The translations under genes and the position numbers were made by a program. Shown one piece after another: positions 39,833-49,174 of a DNA stretch of 64,000 nt; position 1 is the stretch's first letter; every line of letters begins with the position of its first letter. A model generated the notes under the pieces. It was given only the letters and a program-made list of their open reading frames with translations, searched no databases and was not told the DNA's origin. The stretch is from Hymenobacter mucosus (lineage in GTDB: Bacteria > Bacteroidota > Bacteroidia > Cytophagales > Hymenobacteraceae): positions 310,001-374,000 of the forward strand of contig NZ_FZNS01000003.1 of assembly GCF_900188255.1 (NCBI RefSeq), given 5' to 3'.

Positions 39833-40509
39833 CAGCCTTCCCGCATCACGTAGCCCATGCCCACTACCGTATGAATCAGCTTGGGCTCAAAGCCCTTGTC
39901 TAGCTTGCGGCGCAAGTGGCTAATATATACATCTATAACGTTGGTATTGGTGTCGAAGTCCAGCTCCCATACTTTCTCCGTGATGTCAACCCGCGAAATA
40001 ATTTTGCCGCGGTTCAGCAGTAGATATTCCAGCAACGAGTACTCTTTGGCCGTAAGGTCGATGCGCTGCCCTCCGCGAGTGACGGTCTTGCTTTCCAGGT
40101 TCAGCTCAAGGTCGGCCATGCGGAGCAGGCGTTTCACGGCCGACTGGTCGGCGCTGCGCTTGGTGAGGGCACGGGCCCGCAGCAGCAGCTCCTGAAACTT
40201 GAAAGGCTTTACCAGGTAGTCGTCGGCGCCGGCCTCAAAGCCTACTACTTTGTCCTCTATACTGTCGAAGGCCGTCAGGAACAGCACGGGTACGTGGGGG
40301 TTGTCGGCCCGGATTTTCTCGCAGAGTGCAAAGCCATTGAGGTAGGGCAGGTTGACGTCGAGGATAATGAGGTCGTAGGTGTGCTGGCGAAACAACGATA
40401 AGCCAAGCTGACCATCAAAGGCCACATCCAAGTCGTAGCCTTCATTTTGAAAGCCCTTCTGAATAAAGGAAGCCAGTTTCGGCTCGTCTTCCACCAACAG
40501 TAATTTCAT
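39832..40509 (-). CDS. OmpR/PhoB-type response regulator
   Basis: 225 residues from the ATG at 40509; the longer frame reaches into the divergent promoter. The receiver (MKLLLVEDEPKLASFIQKG, phosphoacceptor in LIILDVNLPYLNG, Lys in LVKPFKFQEL) is followed by a winged helix DNA-binding domain (RIDLTAKEYSLLEYLLLNRGKIISRVDITEKVWELDFDTNTNVIDVYISHLRRKLD). Partner of the kinase encoded just downstream. It is divergent from oxyR across about 160 bp. Confidence 0.95.
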   Translation of the reverse strand: MKLLLVEDEPKLASFIQKGFQNEGYDLDVAFDGQLGLSLFRQHTYDLIILDVNLPYLNGFALCEKIRADNPHVPVLFLTAFDSIEDKVVGFEAGADDYLVKPFKFQELLLRARALTKRSADQSAVKRLLRMADLELNLESKTVTRGGQRIDLTAKEYSLLEYLLLNRGKIISRVDITEKVWELDFDTNTNVIDVYISHLRRKLDKGFEPKLIHTVVGMGYVMREG

Positions 40510-40667
40510 GCGAACAGAACAATGAACTAGATAGTAAGAACTGCAAACGGCGGGTAGGGTTGTCGGGAGCGAGAAAAGCAGCAGTTTTCGGCGGCACGCG
40601 GCACAACTAGCTATAGCCAGTAGCAATGCCAATCGGCCTACCTATATCCATTGGCTATATTTGCTGC

Positions 40668-41597
40668 ATGAATTTGCAGCAGCTAGAGTACCTAGTCGCC
40701 CTGGATACCTATCGACAGTTTGTACTGGCCGCCGAGAAGTGCCACGTTACCCAGCCCACGCTTAGCATGCAGCTTCAGAAGCTGGAGGAGGAGCTAGGCG
40801 TGTTGCTGTTCGACCGCACAACCAAGGGCGTGCAGCCTACCGCCGTGGGAGCCAAAGTGGTGCAGCAGGCCCGGCAGGTGGTGCGCGAGGTGCAACAACT
40901 GCGGGAGGTAGTGCAGCTAGAAAAAGGAGAGCTAATTGGGGAGCTCCGCTTGGGCATCATTCCCACGCTGGCGCCTTACCTGGTGCCCCTATTCCTGGTG
41001 GAACTAGTGGAGCGCTACCCCCAGCTTCGGGTGCAAGTGGAAGAGCTGCAGTCGGCGCAAATTATTCAGCAGTTGAAGGATAACCAGTTGGATATTGGCC
41101 TGCTGGTAACCCCTCTCGACGACCGGCAATTGCGTGAAGTTCCGGTGCTGGAAGAACCCTTCCTGGGCTACATCTCCGAAAACCACGAGCTGTATGCGCA
41201 GGCCACCATCATCCCCCAGGATATGGGTGCCCCAGGCTTGTGGCTTTTGCAACAAGGTCACTGCTTCCGCCACCAAGTGCTCAATATTTGCGCCCCTTCG
41301 CCCGCCGCCACGGCCCGGCCCTTCACTTACGAAAGCGGCTCCATTGAAACCCTGAAGGAGCTAGTGCGCCACAACCACGGCTATACCCTCGTACCGGAGC
41401 TATCGGTGCTGCAGGAGCTGCACAGCCCCATGGTAAAGCGGTTTGAAGCGCCCCAGCCCGTGCGCGAAATTAGCTTGGTAGTGCATCACGGGTTTGTGCG
41501 GCTGCCCCTACTGGCAACCCTGCGCGACATCATCCTGAGCAAAGTGCCGGAGCGTTTGCAAGCGGGCAAGGTCGGGCAGAAAATTCGGTGGAAGTAG
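40668..41597 (+). CDS. oxyR: LysR-type peroxide sensor OxyR
   Basis: 309 residues from the ATG at 40668. Residues 1-60 are the LysR winged helix (MNLQQLEYLVALDTYRQFVLAAEKCHVTQPTLSMQLQKLEEELG). The regulatory domain carries GHCFRHQVLNIC with cysteines at residues 199 and 208, the same spacing and numbering as the redox pair of E. coli OxyR. It is expected to form a disulfide on peroxide and activate genes such as katA, located about 4 kb away. It is followed at about 60 bp by a thioredoxin-like gene. Confidence 0.92.
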   Translation: MNLQQLEYLVALDTYRQFVLAAEKCHVTQPTLSMQLQKLEEELGVLLFDRTTKGVQPTAVGAKVVQQARQVVREVQQLREVVQLEKGELIGELRLGIIPTLAPYLVPLFLVELVERYPQLRVQVEELQSAQIIQQLKDNQLDIGLLVTPLDDRQLREVPVLEEPFLGYISENHELYAQATIIPQDMGAPGLWLLQQGHCFRHQVLNICAPSPAATARPFTYESGSIETLKELVRHNHGYTLVPELSVLQELHSPMVKRFEAPQPVREISLVVHHGFVRLPLLATLRDIILSKVPERLQAGKVGQKIRWK

Positions 41598-41658
41598 CGG
41601 CGTCATCGTCTCGTGCTTCCTTTCATTAGGCGTTACAGCATCCTTTCAGAAACCAACT

Positions 41659-42273
41659 ATGCATTTCTCGAAACCTTCGTGGAGCACCACGGCCCAGTGG
41701 CTTGGCGTGGCCGCTTTTCTGCTGGTGCTGACTACGGATTTGCGCACACCCGTACTAGGCGGCGTGCAGCGCGGCCTGCTTGCTACCGGGCTGTGGCGCC
41801 CAGAGCTGCCCAGTACCTCGGCACCGCTACCTCTACAACCGGCAGCGGGCACCTACCCCCATAATGTGCCGTTGCTTAGCCTGGATGGTAAGACCACCAA
41901 CCTGCGCGACTTGCAAGGCAAAGTGGTGCTGCTAAACCTGTGGGCCAGCTGGTGCCCACCCTGCGTGGCCGAAATGCCGAGCCTCCAGAAGCTCTACAAC
42001 CAGGTAGATAAGCGTAAGGTCGCCTTCGTGATGCTTTCCCTGGACCAGAACCCGGAGAAGGCGCGCCGGCTGGTGGCCCGCAAAGGCTACACCTTTCCGG
42101 TATACTTCCCAGTTGCCGGTCTGCCCGCCGCTTTTGAGTCTGAGGCTATTCCCACCACAATTGTGCTTGGGCCTGATGGGCAAATAGCCGCCCGGCATGA
42201 AGGCATGGCCGACTACGATACGCCGGAGTTTAAGCAGGCCCTGGAAAAGTTGGCGGGTCCAGCTCAGCTATAG
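41659..42273 (+). CDS. TlpA/ResA-like thioredoxin-fold protein
   Basis: 204 residues. An N-terminal hydrophobic segment (WLGVAAFLLVLTTDL) probably anchors it, with the thioredoxin domain facing the periplasm at residues about 70-200. VVLLNLWASWCPPCVAEMPSL has the CPPC redox pair, and AIPTTIVLGPDGQI the cis-proline. The family reduces disulfides in cytochrome maturation or envelope proteins. It lies downstream of oxyR, which fits a redox theme, and upstream of a hydrolase gene. Confidence 0.88.
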   Translation: MHFSKPSWSTTAQWLGVAAFLLVLTTDLRTPVLGGVQRGLLATGLWRPELPSTSAPLPLQPAAGTYPHNVPLLSLDGKTTNLRDLQGKVVLLNLWASWCPPCVAEMPSLQKLYNQVDKRKVAFVMLSLDQNPEKARRLVARKGYTFPVYFPVAGLPAAFESEAIPTTIVLGPDGQIAARHEGMADYDTPEFKQALEKLAGPAQL

Positions 42274-42349
42274 GGCTTCCCACCTACGTAGTAGCCCTAC
42301 TTGCTCACGCGGCCCTGGCGTACTGCTTCGGGCCTCATCCCCTTGTTCT

Positions 42350-43090
42350 ATGCCCGCTGTAGCACCGCTCACGTTTGTTGGCCTGCATTACTGGGCGGGG
42401 GCCGGCCATGCCTTTCAAGCCGTAGCCGACCTCCTCGCCCCCGACTATTCCTTCCTCGCCCCCGATTTGTTGGGCTTTGGGGAAGCGCCAGCTCCCGTTG
42501 GGAGCAAGTACACCGTAGATGCATATGTAGCACAGGTGGGGCAGTATTTGGCTGATAATCAGATTACGCGCTACGTACTAGCAGGGCATAGTATGGGCGG
42601 CAAGGTGGCGCTGGCCCTGGCCGCTCGGCAGCCCGCGGGTTTGGCTGGGGTAGTGCTTTTGAGCCCCTCGCCTCCCTTGCCCGAGCCCATGACGGATGAG
42701 GAGCGCCTTGCTAGTATGCGGGCCTACGGTAAGCTCAGTGAAGCCGAAAAAACCTTCCGGAAAATTACGGCTCGGCCCCTGCCGGAACCTGTGCGCCAAC
42801 AAATTCTGCAAGACAACCTGCGTAGTACCCGCCTAGCGTGGGACGCGTGGCTACTGCATGGCAGCCGGGAAGATATTAGCGCCCGAATGTGCACGGTGGC
42901 GGTGCCGTGCACTATCATTGCCGGCGACCAGGATGACGTGATGTCGCCCTCGGTGCACGGGCTGGAAACCCTGCCCTTGCTGCCCACTGGTACGCCCCTG
43001 GAAATTGTGGGCGGTGCTGGCCACCTGCTACCTTACGAGGCGCCAGAGGAAGTAGCGGAGCTGCTACGCACCTTTGCCAGCACTTTATAA
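42350..43090 (+). CDS. Alpha/beta hydrolase
   Basis: 246 residues from the ATG at 42350; the frame upstream overlaps the thioredoxin-like gene and is not family-like. LTFVGLHYWAGAGHAFQAVADLL and FLAPDLLGFGEAPAP give the oxyanion region, GHSMGGKVALALA the nucleophile Ser, GDQDDVM the acid and GAGHLLP the His. No signal peptide. Substrate unknown; esterase or C-C hydrolase-like. It starts 76 bp after the thioredoxin-like gene. Confidence 0.88.
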   Translation: MPAVAPLTFVGLHYWAGAGHAFQAVADLLAPDYSFLAPDLLGFGEAPAPVGSKYTVDAYVAQVGQYLADNQITRYVLAGHSMGGKVALALAARQPAGLAGVVLLSPSPPLPEPMTDEERLASMRAYGKLSEAEKTFRKITARPLPEPVRQQILQDNLRSTRLAWDAWLLHGSREDISARMCTVAVPCTIIAGDQDDVMSPSVHGLETLPLLPTGTPLEIVGGAGHLLPYEAPEEVAELLRTFASTL

Positions 43091-43151
43091 AACGCTCGGT
43101 TCTTCCGGTTCCAGCGGAAAACGCCGAACTTCACAGCCTACTTTTCCTTGC

Positions 43152-45161
43152 ATGAAGTTCTGGCCGTTTCTTCCCCTTGCGCTTGCCCTGGGCACTTTAA
43201 CTACTTGTCGTACCGCTCAGGTAGCGGAAGGCTATACTGCTTACCCGACCTACGATGGGCCCGACCTGGGACTGACTTTCGTGCGGGGACAAGCGCACCT
43301 GCGGGTATGGGCCCCCACGGCCGAAAAGCTTCAGCTGAAGCTGTACACGGCAGGTAGTGGGGGAGAGCCCGCCGCCGAGTACCCCATGCAAAAATCTACG
43401 GGCGGCACCTGGGTATACACGCTGCCTGCGCAGCCGGCCGGACAGTTTTACGTGGTGCAGGCCACCATCAAAGGCCGGCAGATGGCCGAGGTGCCCGACC
43501 CTTACGTGCACGCAGTAGGGGTAAACGGGTTGCGGGGCGCACTCCTCGACCCAGCCACCGTACGTCCCTCTAGTTGGGAAGATGATGTGCGGCCCAAGCT
43601 GGCGCAGGCTACCGACATTGTGGTGGGGGAACTGCATCTGCGCGACGTGTCCATGCACCCGCAGTCGGGGATTCAGCACAAGGGCAAATACCTGGGCTTG
43701 GTGGAAGCCGGTACCCGCGGCCCCAGTGGCGTCAGGACGGGGCTCGACCACCTTACTGAGCTGGGTATTACCCACGTGCACCTGCTGCCGACCAACGATT
43801 TTGCTTCTATTGATGAAAGCAAGCTGGCCGAGAACCGCTACAACTGGGGCTACGACCCGCTGCACTACTCGGTGCCCGAAGGCTCCTACGCTACCGACCC
43901 CACTAACCCCGCCGTTCGCATTCAGGAGCTGAAGCAGTTAGTACAAACCTTGCATCGGCGGGGCTTGCGCCTGGTGCTCGATGTAGTGTACAACCACACG
44001 GCGGCGGCCGCCGCCAGCTCTTTCGAGCAGCTAGTGCCGGGCTACTACTACCGCCACAACCCCGATGGCTCCTTTTCCGACGCGGCTGCCTGCGGCAACG
44101 AAGTTGCCTCCGAGCGGCCCATGGTGCGCAAGCTCATTGTAGAGTCGGTGGCCTACTGGGCCCGGGAGTACCACGTGGACGGGTTTCGGTTTGACTTGAT
44201 GGGCATCCTGGACCTACGCACCATGCGCGCCGCGCGGGTCGCCCTCGACCAGATTGACCATTCCATTTTCATGTACGGCGAAGGCTGGACGGCCAGGCCT
44301 AGCCCACTACCCGAAGCTGAGCGGGCCCTCAAAGCAAACGTAGGCAAGCTAGACCGCATAGCAGCCTTCGGCGACGAGTTACGCGACGGCGTGAAAGGAG
44401 GCGTGTCGCGCCCCACTGACCCTGGCTTTGTAGGTGGACAGGCAGGCCTAGAGGAAAGCGTGAAGTTCGGCATTGTAGCCGCTACACAGCACCCACAAAT
44501 CGACTATAGTAAGGTTAATTACTCCAAGGCGCCCTGGGCCACGGCACCAGCACAAGCCATCAACTACGTAGCCTGCCACGACGACCGGCTGCTGTGGGAT
44601 GAACTGCGCGTGGGCAACCCCGACGCTACGGAGGAAGAACTTATCAAGCTGGACATCCTGAGCAATACCATCGTCTTTACCTCCCAGGGCGTGCCGTTTC
44701 TACCAGTCGGCGACGACTTCCTGCGTACCAAAGGTGGCTCGCACAACTCCTATAACCAGCCCGATAGCGTCAACCAGGTAGACTGGGCCCGCAAGGCCCG
44801 GTACCAGTCGGTCAGTACTTTCTACCGTCAGCTCATTGCCCTTCGCAAGGCTCACCCCGCTTTCCGGCTTCCAACGCAGGAGCTGATTCAGCAACACCTG
44901 GAGTTCTTGCCTAATCTGCCCGCTTCCACCGTTGGGTACCAATTGAAAGATCACGCCGGCGGCGACTCCTGGAAAACCATTGTGGTACTGCTGAACGGCA
45001 ACAAGCAAGCCGTGCACCTGCCCATACCCAACGGGCGCTACTCGGTGGTCGTTGCCGGTAGTCAGATCAATTCGCAGGGCTTGCGCACAGTAGAGGCAGA
45101 GGATGGTGGTGGCGGTATAGAAGTGCCTGCCTCCTCGGCCCTCGTGCTGGTGCAGCCTTAG
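43152..45161 (+). CDS. Type I pullulanase lipoprotein (GH13)
   Basis: 669 residues from the ATG at 43152. FLPLALALGTLTTC is a lipoprotein signal. Residues about 40-130 are a CBM48-like beta sandwich (LRVWAPTAEKLQLKLYTAG). The GH13 barrel has the pullulanase signature YNWGYDPLHYSVPEGSYATDP, VLDVVYNHT, DGFRFDLMG with the nucleophile Asp, and MYGEGW with the acid/base Glu; CHDDRLLWDEL is the third conserved region. It hydrolyses alpha-1,6 branch points in pullulan and limit dextrins. The lipid anchor suggests action at the cell envelope. No other starch gene is next to it. Confidence 0.93.
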   Translation: MKFWPFLPLALALGTLTTCRTAQVAEGYTAYPTYDGPDLGLTFVRGQAHLRVWAPTAEKLQLKLYTAGSGGEPAAEYPMQKSTGGTWVYTLPAQPAGQFYVVQATIKGRQMAEVPDPYVHAVGVNGLRGALLDPATVRPSSWEDDVRPKLAQATDIVVGELHLRDVSMHPQSGIQHKGKYLGLVEAGTRGPSGVRTGLDHLTELGITHVHLLPTNDFASIDESKLAENRYNWGYDPLHYSVPEGSYATDPTNPAVRIQELKQLVQTLHRRGLRLVLDVVYNHTAAAAASSFEQLVPGYYYRHNPDGSFSDAAACGNEVASERPMVRKLIVESVAYWAREYHVDGFRFDLMGILDLRTMRAARVALDQIDHSIFMYGEGWTARPSPLPEAERALKANVGKLDRIAAFGDELRDGVKGGVSRPTDPGFVGGQAGLEESVKFGIVAATQHPQIDYSKVNYSKAPWATAPAQAINYVACHDDRLLWDELRVGNPDATEEELIKLDILSNTIVFTSQGVPFLPVGDDFLRTKGGSHNSYNQPDSVNQVDWARKARYQSVSTFYRQLIALRKAHPAFRLPTQELIQQHLEFLPNLPASTVGYQLKDHAGGDSWKTIVVLLNGNKQAVHLPIPNGRYSVVVAGSQINSQGLRTVEAEDGGGGIEVPASSALVLVQP

Positions 45162-45235
45162 CGCCGGGAGCACCTGCCGTAACCGCCGGGGGTAGGCTAC
45201 GTTTCACTACCTGTAGTTTCATACCCCAGGTGCCT

Positions 45236-46066
45236 ATGTCGTTTGCCGGTCGTTTCTTTGCCGCGTTGCCCCGCCATTGGGCGCACTACCTCGCGGAAGC
45301 AGCGGGCCTAGCCTTCTTCGTGACCTGTGCAGGCCTGCTTACCGTGCTGGTTGAGCACCCCAATTCTCCGCTGGCCTCCTACGTTCCTACCGCGCCTCTG
45401 TTGCGCCGGGCAATGCTGGGAGGAGCCATGGTGCTGGTCATTGTGAGCATTGTGTATAGCCCTTGGGGCAAGCGTTCGGGTGCCCACATCAACCCCGCCG
45501 TAACGCTGGCGTTTTGGCAATTGGGCAAAGTGAGCACCCCCGATGCGGTGTGGTACGTGCTGGCGCAGATGACGGGCGGCATTGGGGCAGCCCTGCTGTT
45601 GCGCACCGTGCTAGGTGAGTGGTATGCTCACCCAGCCGTAGACTTCACGGTAACGCAGCCCAAAACCACGGCAATGGGCCCGGAGCTAGCGTTCCTGGCC
45701 GAATTCGGAATTTCCTTTCTGCTGATGTTGGTGCTGCTAATGACCTTGCACTCAGAGCGCTTCAAGAAGTTGACAGGCTGGTTTCTGGGCGGCTTGCTGG
45801 CGGTATACATCACTTTCGAAAGCCCATTGTCGGGCATGAGTTTAAACCCGGCTCGTAGCCTGGCTACGGCCCTGGCCGCGGATAGCTACAACGGGCTGTG
45901 GGTGTATTTTGCGGCTCCCCCGCTGGCTATGTGGTTGGCTACGGTGCTATTCCGGCGGTTCTATCACGGCGAGGACTTAGACTGTGCTATTCTAGCGGGG
46001 TGTGGCCCAGGCACGTCATCACCTTTCACAGCTGGCGAGGAGCCCCCGCACTACCCCGATGAATAG
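45236..46066 (+). CDS. Aquaporin/glycerol facilitator family (MIP) channel
   Basis: 276 residues from the ATG at 45236. Six transmembrane helices and two half-helices with the Asn-Pro-Ala signatures SGAHINPAVTLAF and SGMSLNPARSLATAL. The second NPA is followed by Arg, as in the selectivity filter. The channel could conduct water or small neutral solutes; filter residues do not clearly decide. A C-terminal tail of about 30 residues with two Cys and several Pro is present. It is convergent with the patatin gene across a very long hairpin. Confidence 0.9.
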   Translation: MSFAGRFFAALPRHWAHYLAEAAGLAFFVTCAGLLTVLVEHPNSPLASYVPTAPLLRRAMLGGAMVLVIVSIVYSPWGKRSGAHINPAVTLAFWQLGKVSTPDAVWYVLAQMTGGIGAALLLRTVLGEWYAHPAVDFTVTQPKTTAMGPELAFLAEFGISFLLMLVLLMTLHSERFKKLTGWFLGGLLAVYITFESPLSGMSLNPARSLATALAADSYNGLWVYFAAPPLAMWLATVLFRRFYHGEDLDCAILAGCGPGTSSPFTAGEEPPHYPDE

Positions 46067-46078
46067 CCGCACACCCCC

Positions 46079-46157
46079 AACCGCTTCTACCAAAAACAGA
46101 CTACCCCGCTAGCGCCTCTTACGCTAACGGGGTAGTCTGTTTTTGGTAGAAGCGGTT
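46079..46157. terminator. 36-bp near-perfect hairpin between convergent genes
   Basis: Arms at 46079-46114 and 46122-46157 pair over 36 bp with one wobble and a 7-base loop. It begins 12 bp after the aquaporin stop and ends 7 bp before the patatin stop. The arms contain AAAAA and TTTTT, so it can end transcripts from both strands. Confidence 0.8.
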
Positions 46158-46164
46158 CTGTTAC

Positions 46165-48501
46165 TTAGTCCAACGACCTTTCGCGGAACAGCACGTAGCC
46201 GATGTGGGCGAAAACCCCGAAGCGGTGGGTGTCATCATCATAATGAATAGCCTGTACCGAGAGGGGGCCTACTGGGGTCTGGTACACAAAGCCGGTCATT
46301 AGGGTGAGGTAGGGCCGCGTTATGCTCTGGGAGCGGCGTACCAGAACGGGGTTGTCGAACGCCTGTTTCCAGGGGCGCACCAGCACGTGCGTGAAGGCTT
46401 CGGTTCGCCATTCTACCCCCCGCAGTACTCCCTTTACATAGCGCACTCCTACTGCCGCGTAGGCCGTGCCGCGGTAGTTATCGAGGAAAAGAGTGCGGGA
46501 GTCGGGTAGGGGCAGAAACGCCGCCGAGGTGGTCAGGGAAGACCGGTAGGTGGCAAAGGCTCCTTGGGTACTAGCCACGGCATCTACCGTGTAGCCCCAC
46601 GCGTTGGTTTTGGCACCCACAGAGTCGCTCTTGTTCAGCGAGAAATATTGCTCCACAAACAAGGAGCCCCTCACCCAGCGTTGGTTTTTGCTGCGGTCCA
46701 TCACCCCGTTGGCAGTAGTGCCGGCCTCGTACTTTTCCTGGCCCGTAACTGCGCGGAACGCAAACTCGGCCCGGCGGCCCTTGGTAGCATACTGCCGGCG
46801 GTCCAAGGAGTTACGCTCGAAGCGGATGCCGGACGTGATGCCCTGGAAGCGGTTTAGGTCCAGTTCATCGTCGCTGTTCACCTCGCTGGTATTGGCAAAC
46901 CGGTCGCGGTTGGTGAAGGCGCCAATATCAAAGATGTAGCGGCTGCGGTAGTTCGGGCTGATGCCGATTTGCAAAGACGTTTTCAGGTCCCTTTGCACCA
47001 GTTGGCTTGTGGCCGCATTCTGCCCTAGTAGGTCTCCCGTGTCCTGGTAGTTCAGGTTGTTGAAGGTGATATTGGGCTCGAAGTAGACCGGAATTTGCCC
47101 CGGTACGCTAACCCTGAACGACCCCTGCACTGCGTTATAAAAACGCCCAATGGTGGCGTTGCCCCGCACGGTATAGAGGTAGCGGTTGAGGTAGCGGTAG
47201 GCCCCGCCCAGGTAAATATTGCTCATGGAGCGCGACGACAGTAGCACCCCTAAGTCGGCCGTGAGGTTATTGGCCTGGCGCGCGTCGATGCTGAGTCCGT
47301 AGCCTTTCTGCTCCTGCGAGTACCGGATGCGGGGGTACACGTTGGTAAAGAAGTCATTGCTGACTAAACGGAAATAGCCTTCCTCAATGTCGCTGGGCGA
47401 GTACGTAGAGCCGGAACGCTGGAAGAACCGACGCACAAACTCCTGCTGCTGCCGGGGCAGGCCCTGCACGGTGACGCCCGTGAATGTGGGCCGGGGTGCC
47501 CGCTCCTGAAACAGGCGCCGCCGCTGCTGTAGGGCCACGGTATCTTCCCGCCGCTGAATGCGCCGTAAGGTGAGGGCCAACTTCTCTTCCGCGGCATGCT
47601 CACCCAGGCTAATCAGGCGCTTTACCCGTCCAAAGTCGGCGGCCGTATAATCCGTTAGGTCGGGCTGAATGAAGACCCCATTGGCCCCTACCGACAACGT
47701 ATCGGCGGCATTTGAACCCAGGAACACTAGGGTGCTCGTAAGCAGCTCGTCATCCTTCTCCTTGGGGTATTTGCTGTAAGCTACGTCGCCCACGTTTACA
47801 CCAATAATTACATCGGGCTTAAATTCTTCCCGAATAACGCCGGTAGGAAAGTTGTCTACTACGGCTCCGTCGAACAGGTAGCGCCCGTCCTCTTGGCGGA
47901 TGGGACGAAACGCGAGCGGGAAAGCCATAGAATTGCGTACGGCATCAGAAAGAGAGCCGGAGCGCTGCACTACCTTCTGGCGCGTAAACACTTCTGACGC
48001 TACGGCGCGGTAGGGCACAAACAGGTTGTCGAAGTTGTAGTTAGCAATGGCGCCCGCCGGGGCCAGCATGGTTGCCAGCATGTAGTTCAGCGTAGCGTCA
48101 TTGATGAGGCGGGGCGTCACGCGGGTGCGAAATGCGGAGTCGATGGCCAAGCCCAGGTGCAGGGCTGCGGGCGAGGGGTCGGCGTCGTAGAAGTTGTACA
48201 CCTTGCCTTCCAGCGGGCGGTTGGCTACCCAATCCTGAAACTCTGGCTTGAGCACAATCTCCTCAATCTCGCGGGGTGAGTAGCCAGCGGCGTACATGCC
48301 CCCCACAATGGCACCCATGCTGGTGCCCACAATGTAGTCGATGGGGATACGGTTCTTTTCTAGCACTTTCAGAACCCCCACGTGGGCCAGCCCTTTGGCC
48401 CCGCCCCCGCTGAGCACGAGGCCCACGCGTTGCGCCTGCGCAGTGGAAATGCTCAGCAGCCCTGCAAGCAGCAGCACCAGTGTCCGGTATAGTTTCGGCA
48501 T
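46165..48501 (-). CDS. Patatin-like phospholipase with outer-membrane barrel
   Basis: 778 residues. A signal peptide (LVLLLAGLLSISTAQA) precedes a patatin domain at about 25-230: VLSGGGAKGLAHVGVLKVLE as oxyanion loop, GTSMGAIVGG with the nucleophile Ser, and DGAVVDNFP with the catalytic Asp. Residues about 345-420 look like a POTRA domain and about 430-778 like a 16-strand surface-antigen barrel (strand patterns ending RERSLD). The architecture is that of PlpD-type autotransporters, common in Bacteroidota. It probably hydrolyses lipids at the surface or in the periplasm. Confidence 0.9.
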   Translation of the reverse strand: MPKLYRTLVLLLAGLLSISTAQAQRVGLVLSGGGAKGLAHVGVLKVLEKNRIPIDYIVGTSMGAIVGGMYAAGYSPREIEEIVLKPEFQDWVANRPLEGKVYNFYDADPSPAALHLGLAIDSAFRTRVTPRLINDATLNYMLATMLAPAGAIANYNFDNLFVPYRAVASEVFTRQKVVQRSGSLSDAVRNSMAFPLAFRPIRQEDGRYLFDGAVVDNFPTGVIREEFKPDVIIGVNVGDVAYSKYPKEKDDELLTSTLVFLGSNAADTLSVGANGVFIQPDLTDYTAADFGRVKRLISLGEHAAEEKLALTLRRIQRREDTVALQQRRRLFQERAPRPTFTGVTVQGLPRQQQEFVRRFFQRSGSTYSPSDIEEGYFRLVSNDFFTNVYPRIRYSQEQKGYGLSIDARQANNLTADLGVLLSSRSMSNIYLGGAYRYLNRYLYTVRGNATIGRFYNAVQGSFRVSVPGQIPVYFEPNITFNNLNYQDTGDLLGQNAATSQLVQRDLKTSLQIGISPNYRSRYIFDIGAFTNRDRFANTSEVNSDDELDLNRFQGITSGIRFERNSLDRRQYATKGRRAEFAFRAVTGQEKYEAGTTANGVMDRSKNQRWVRGSLFVEQYFSLNKSDSVGAKTNAWGYTVDAVASTQGAFATYRSSLTTSAAFLPLPDSRTLFLDNYRGTAYAAVGVRYVKGVLRGVEWRTEAFTHVLVRPWKQAFDNPVLVRRSQSITRPYLTLMTGFVYQTPVGPLSVQAIHYDDDTHRFGVFAHIGYVLFRERSLD

Positions 48502-48683
48502 ATGACTTAAGAAGAAAAACGAAGAAAGCCTCAGTAGAGAGGCGCGTTACCTACGCAGTAGGCATAACGGAGTTGTCCAATTTTAGACGAAAATGAGCTG
48601 CGCCCCGGCCAACGGCATACTGTTCAGGTGCGAGGGAGTAGCAACGTGCTGACAGAACCTGCCAAAGCTCAGAAAACAAGCGC

Positions 48684-49055
48684 CTACCATTTGCGAAAAA
48701 TCACGTACACCGCGGCCACCAAAAGCGCAAAACCTACCACATGATTCCACCCCAGCTTATCGGTTTTGAAGACGTACACGGCGCATAGCGTAAATACCGT
48801 GAGCGATATTACTTCTTGAATAACCTTGAGCTGAAATAAGCTGAACGGCCCCCCGTTTTCCTGAAACCCAATGCGGTTGGCGGGCACCTGAAAAACGTAC
48901 TCAAAGAAAGCCAGCCCCCAGCTAATCAGCACAACGCCCACCAGCCCCAGGCCGTGCAGCCAATAAATCTTCTTGAACTGCAAGTGCCCATACCACGCAA
49001 ACGTCATGAACAGGTTGGAGATTGTGAGCAGGAGGATGGTGTACACACTTTTCAT
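48684..49055 (-). CDS. DMT-superfamily DUF486 membrane protein
   Basis: 123 residues with four hydrophobic helices: TILLLTISNLFMTFAWYGHL, HGLGLVGVVLISWGLAFFEYVFQVPANRIG, ISLTVFTLCAVYVF and VVGFALLVAAVYVIF. The FEYVFQVPANRIGFQENGGPFSLFQLKVIQE segment is characteristic of the DUF486 (DMT_6) family. Transport function is presumed from membership of the drug/metabolite superfamily and is not shown. Single gene. Confidence 0.88.
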   Translation of the reverse strand: MKSVYTILLLTISNLFMTFAWYGHLQFKKIYWLHGLGLVGVVLISWGLAFFEYVFQVPANRIGFQENGGPFSLFQLKVIQEVISLTVFTLCAVYVFKTDKLGWNHVVGFALLVAAVYVIFRKW

Positions 49056-49174
49056 AGGTCGGGCAAAGCGGCTAAAGAAACATTCAGCCTACCTCTACTA
49101 CTGGTAGCCCAGAAACGTTTCTCCGCCTCCTCAATGCCCAATCCTTACTGCCCCTCTGCGCTGCATACGGGGGG

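Noticed and set aside
43197..43865. A 222-residue open frame antisense to the pullulanase gene
   Set aside because: No start context or domain; the pullulanase motifs are continuous on the + strand.
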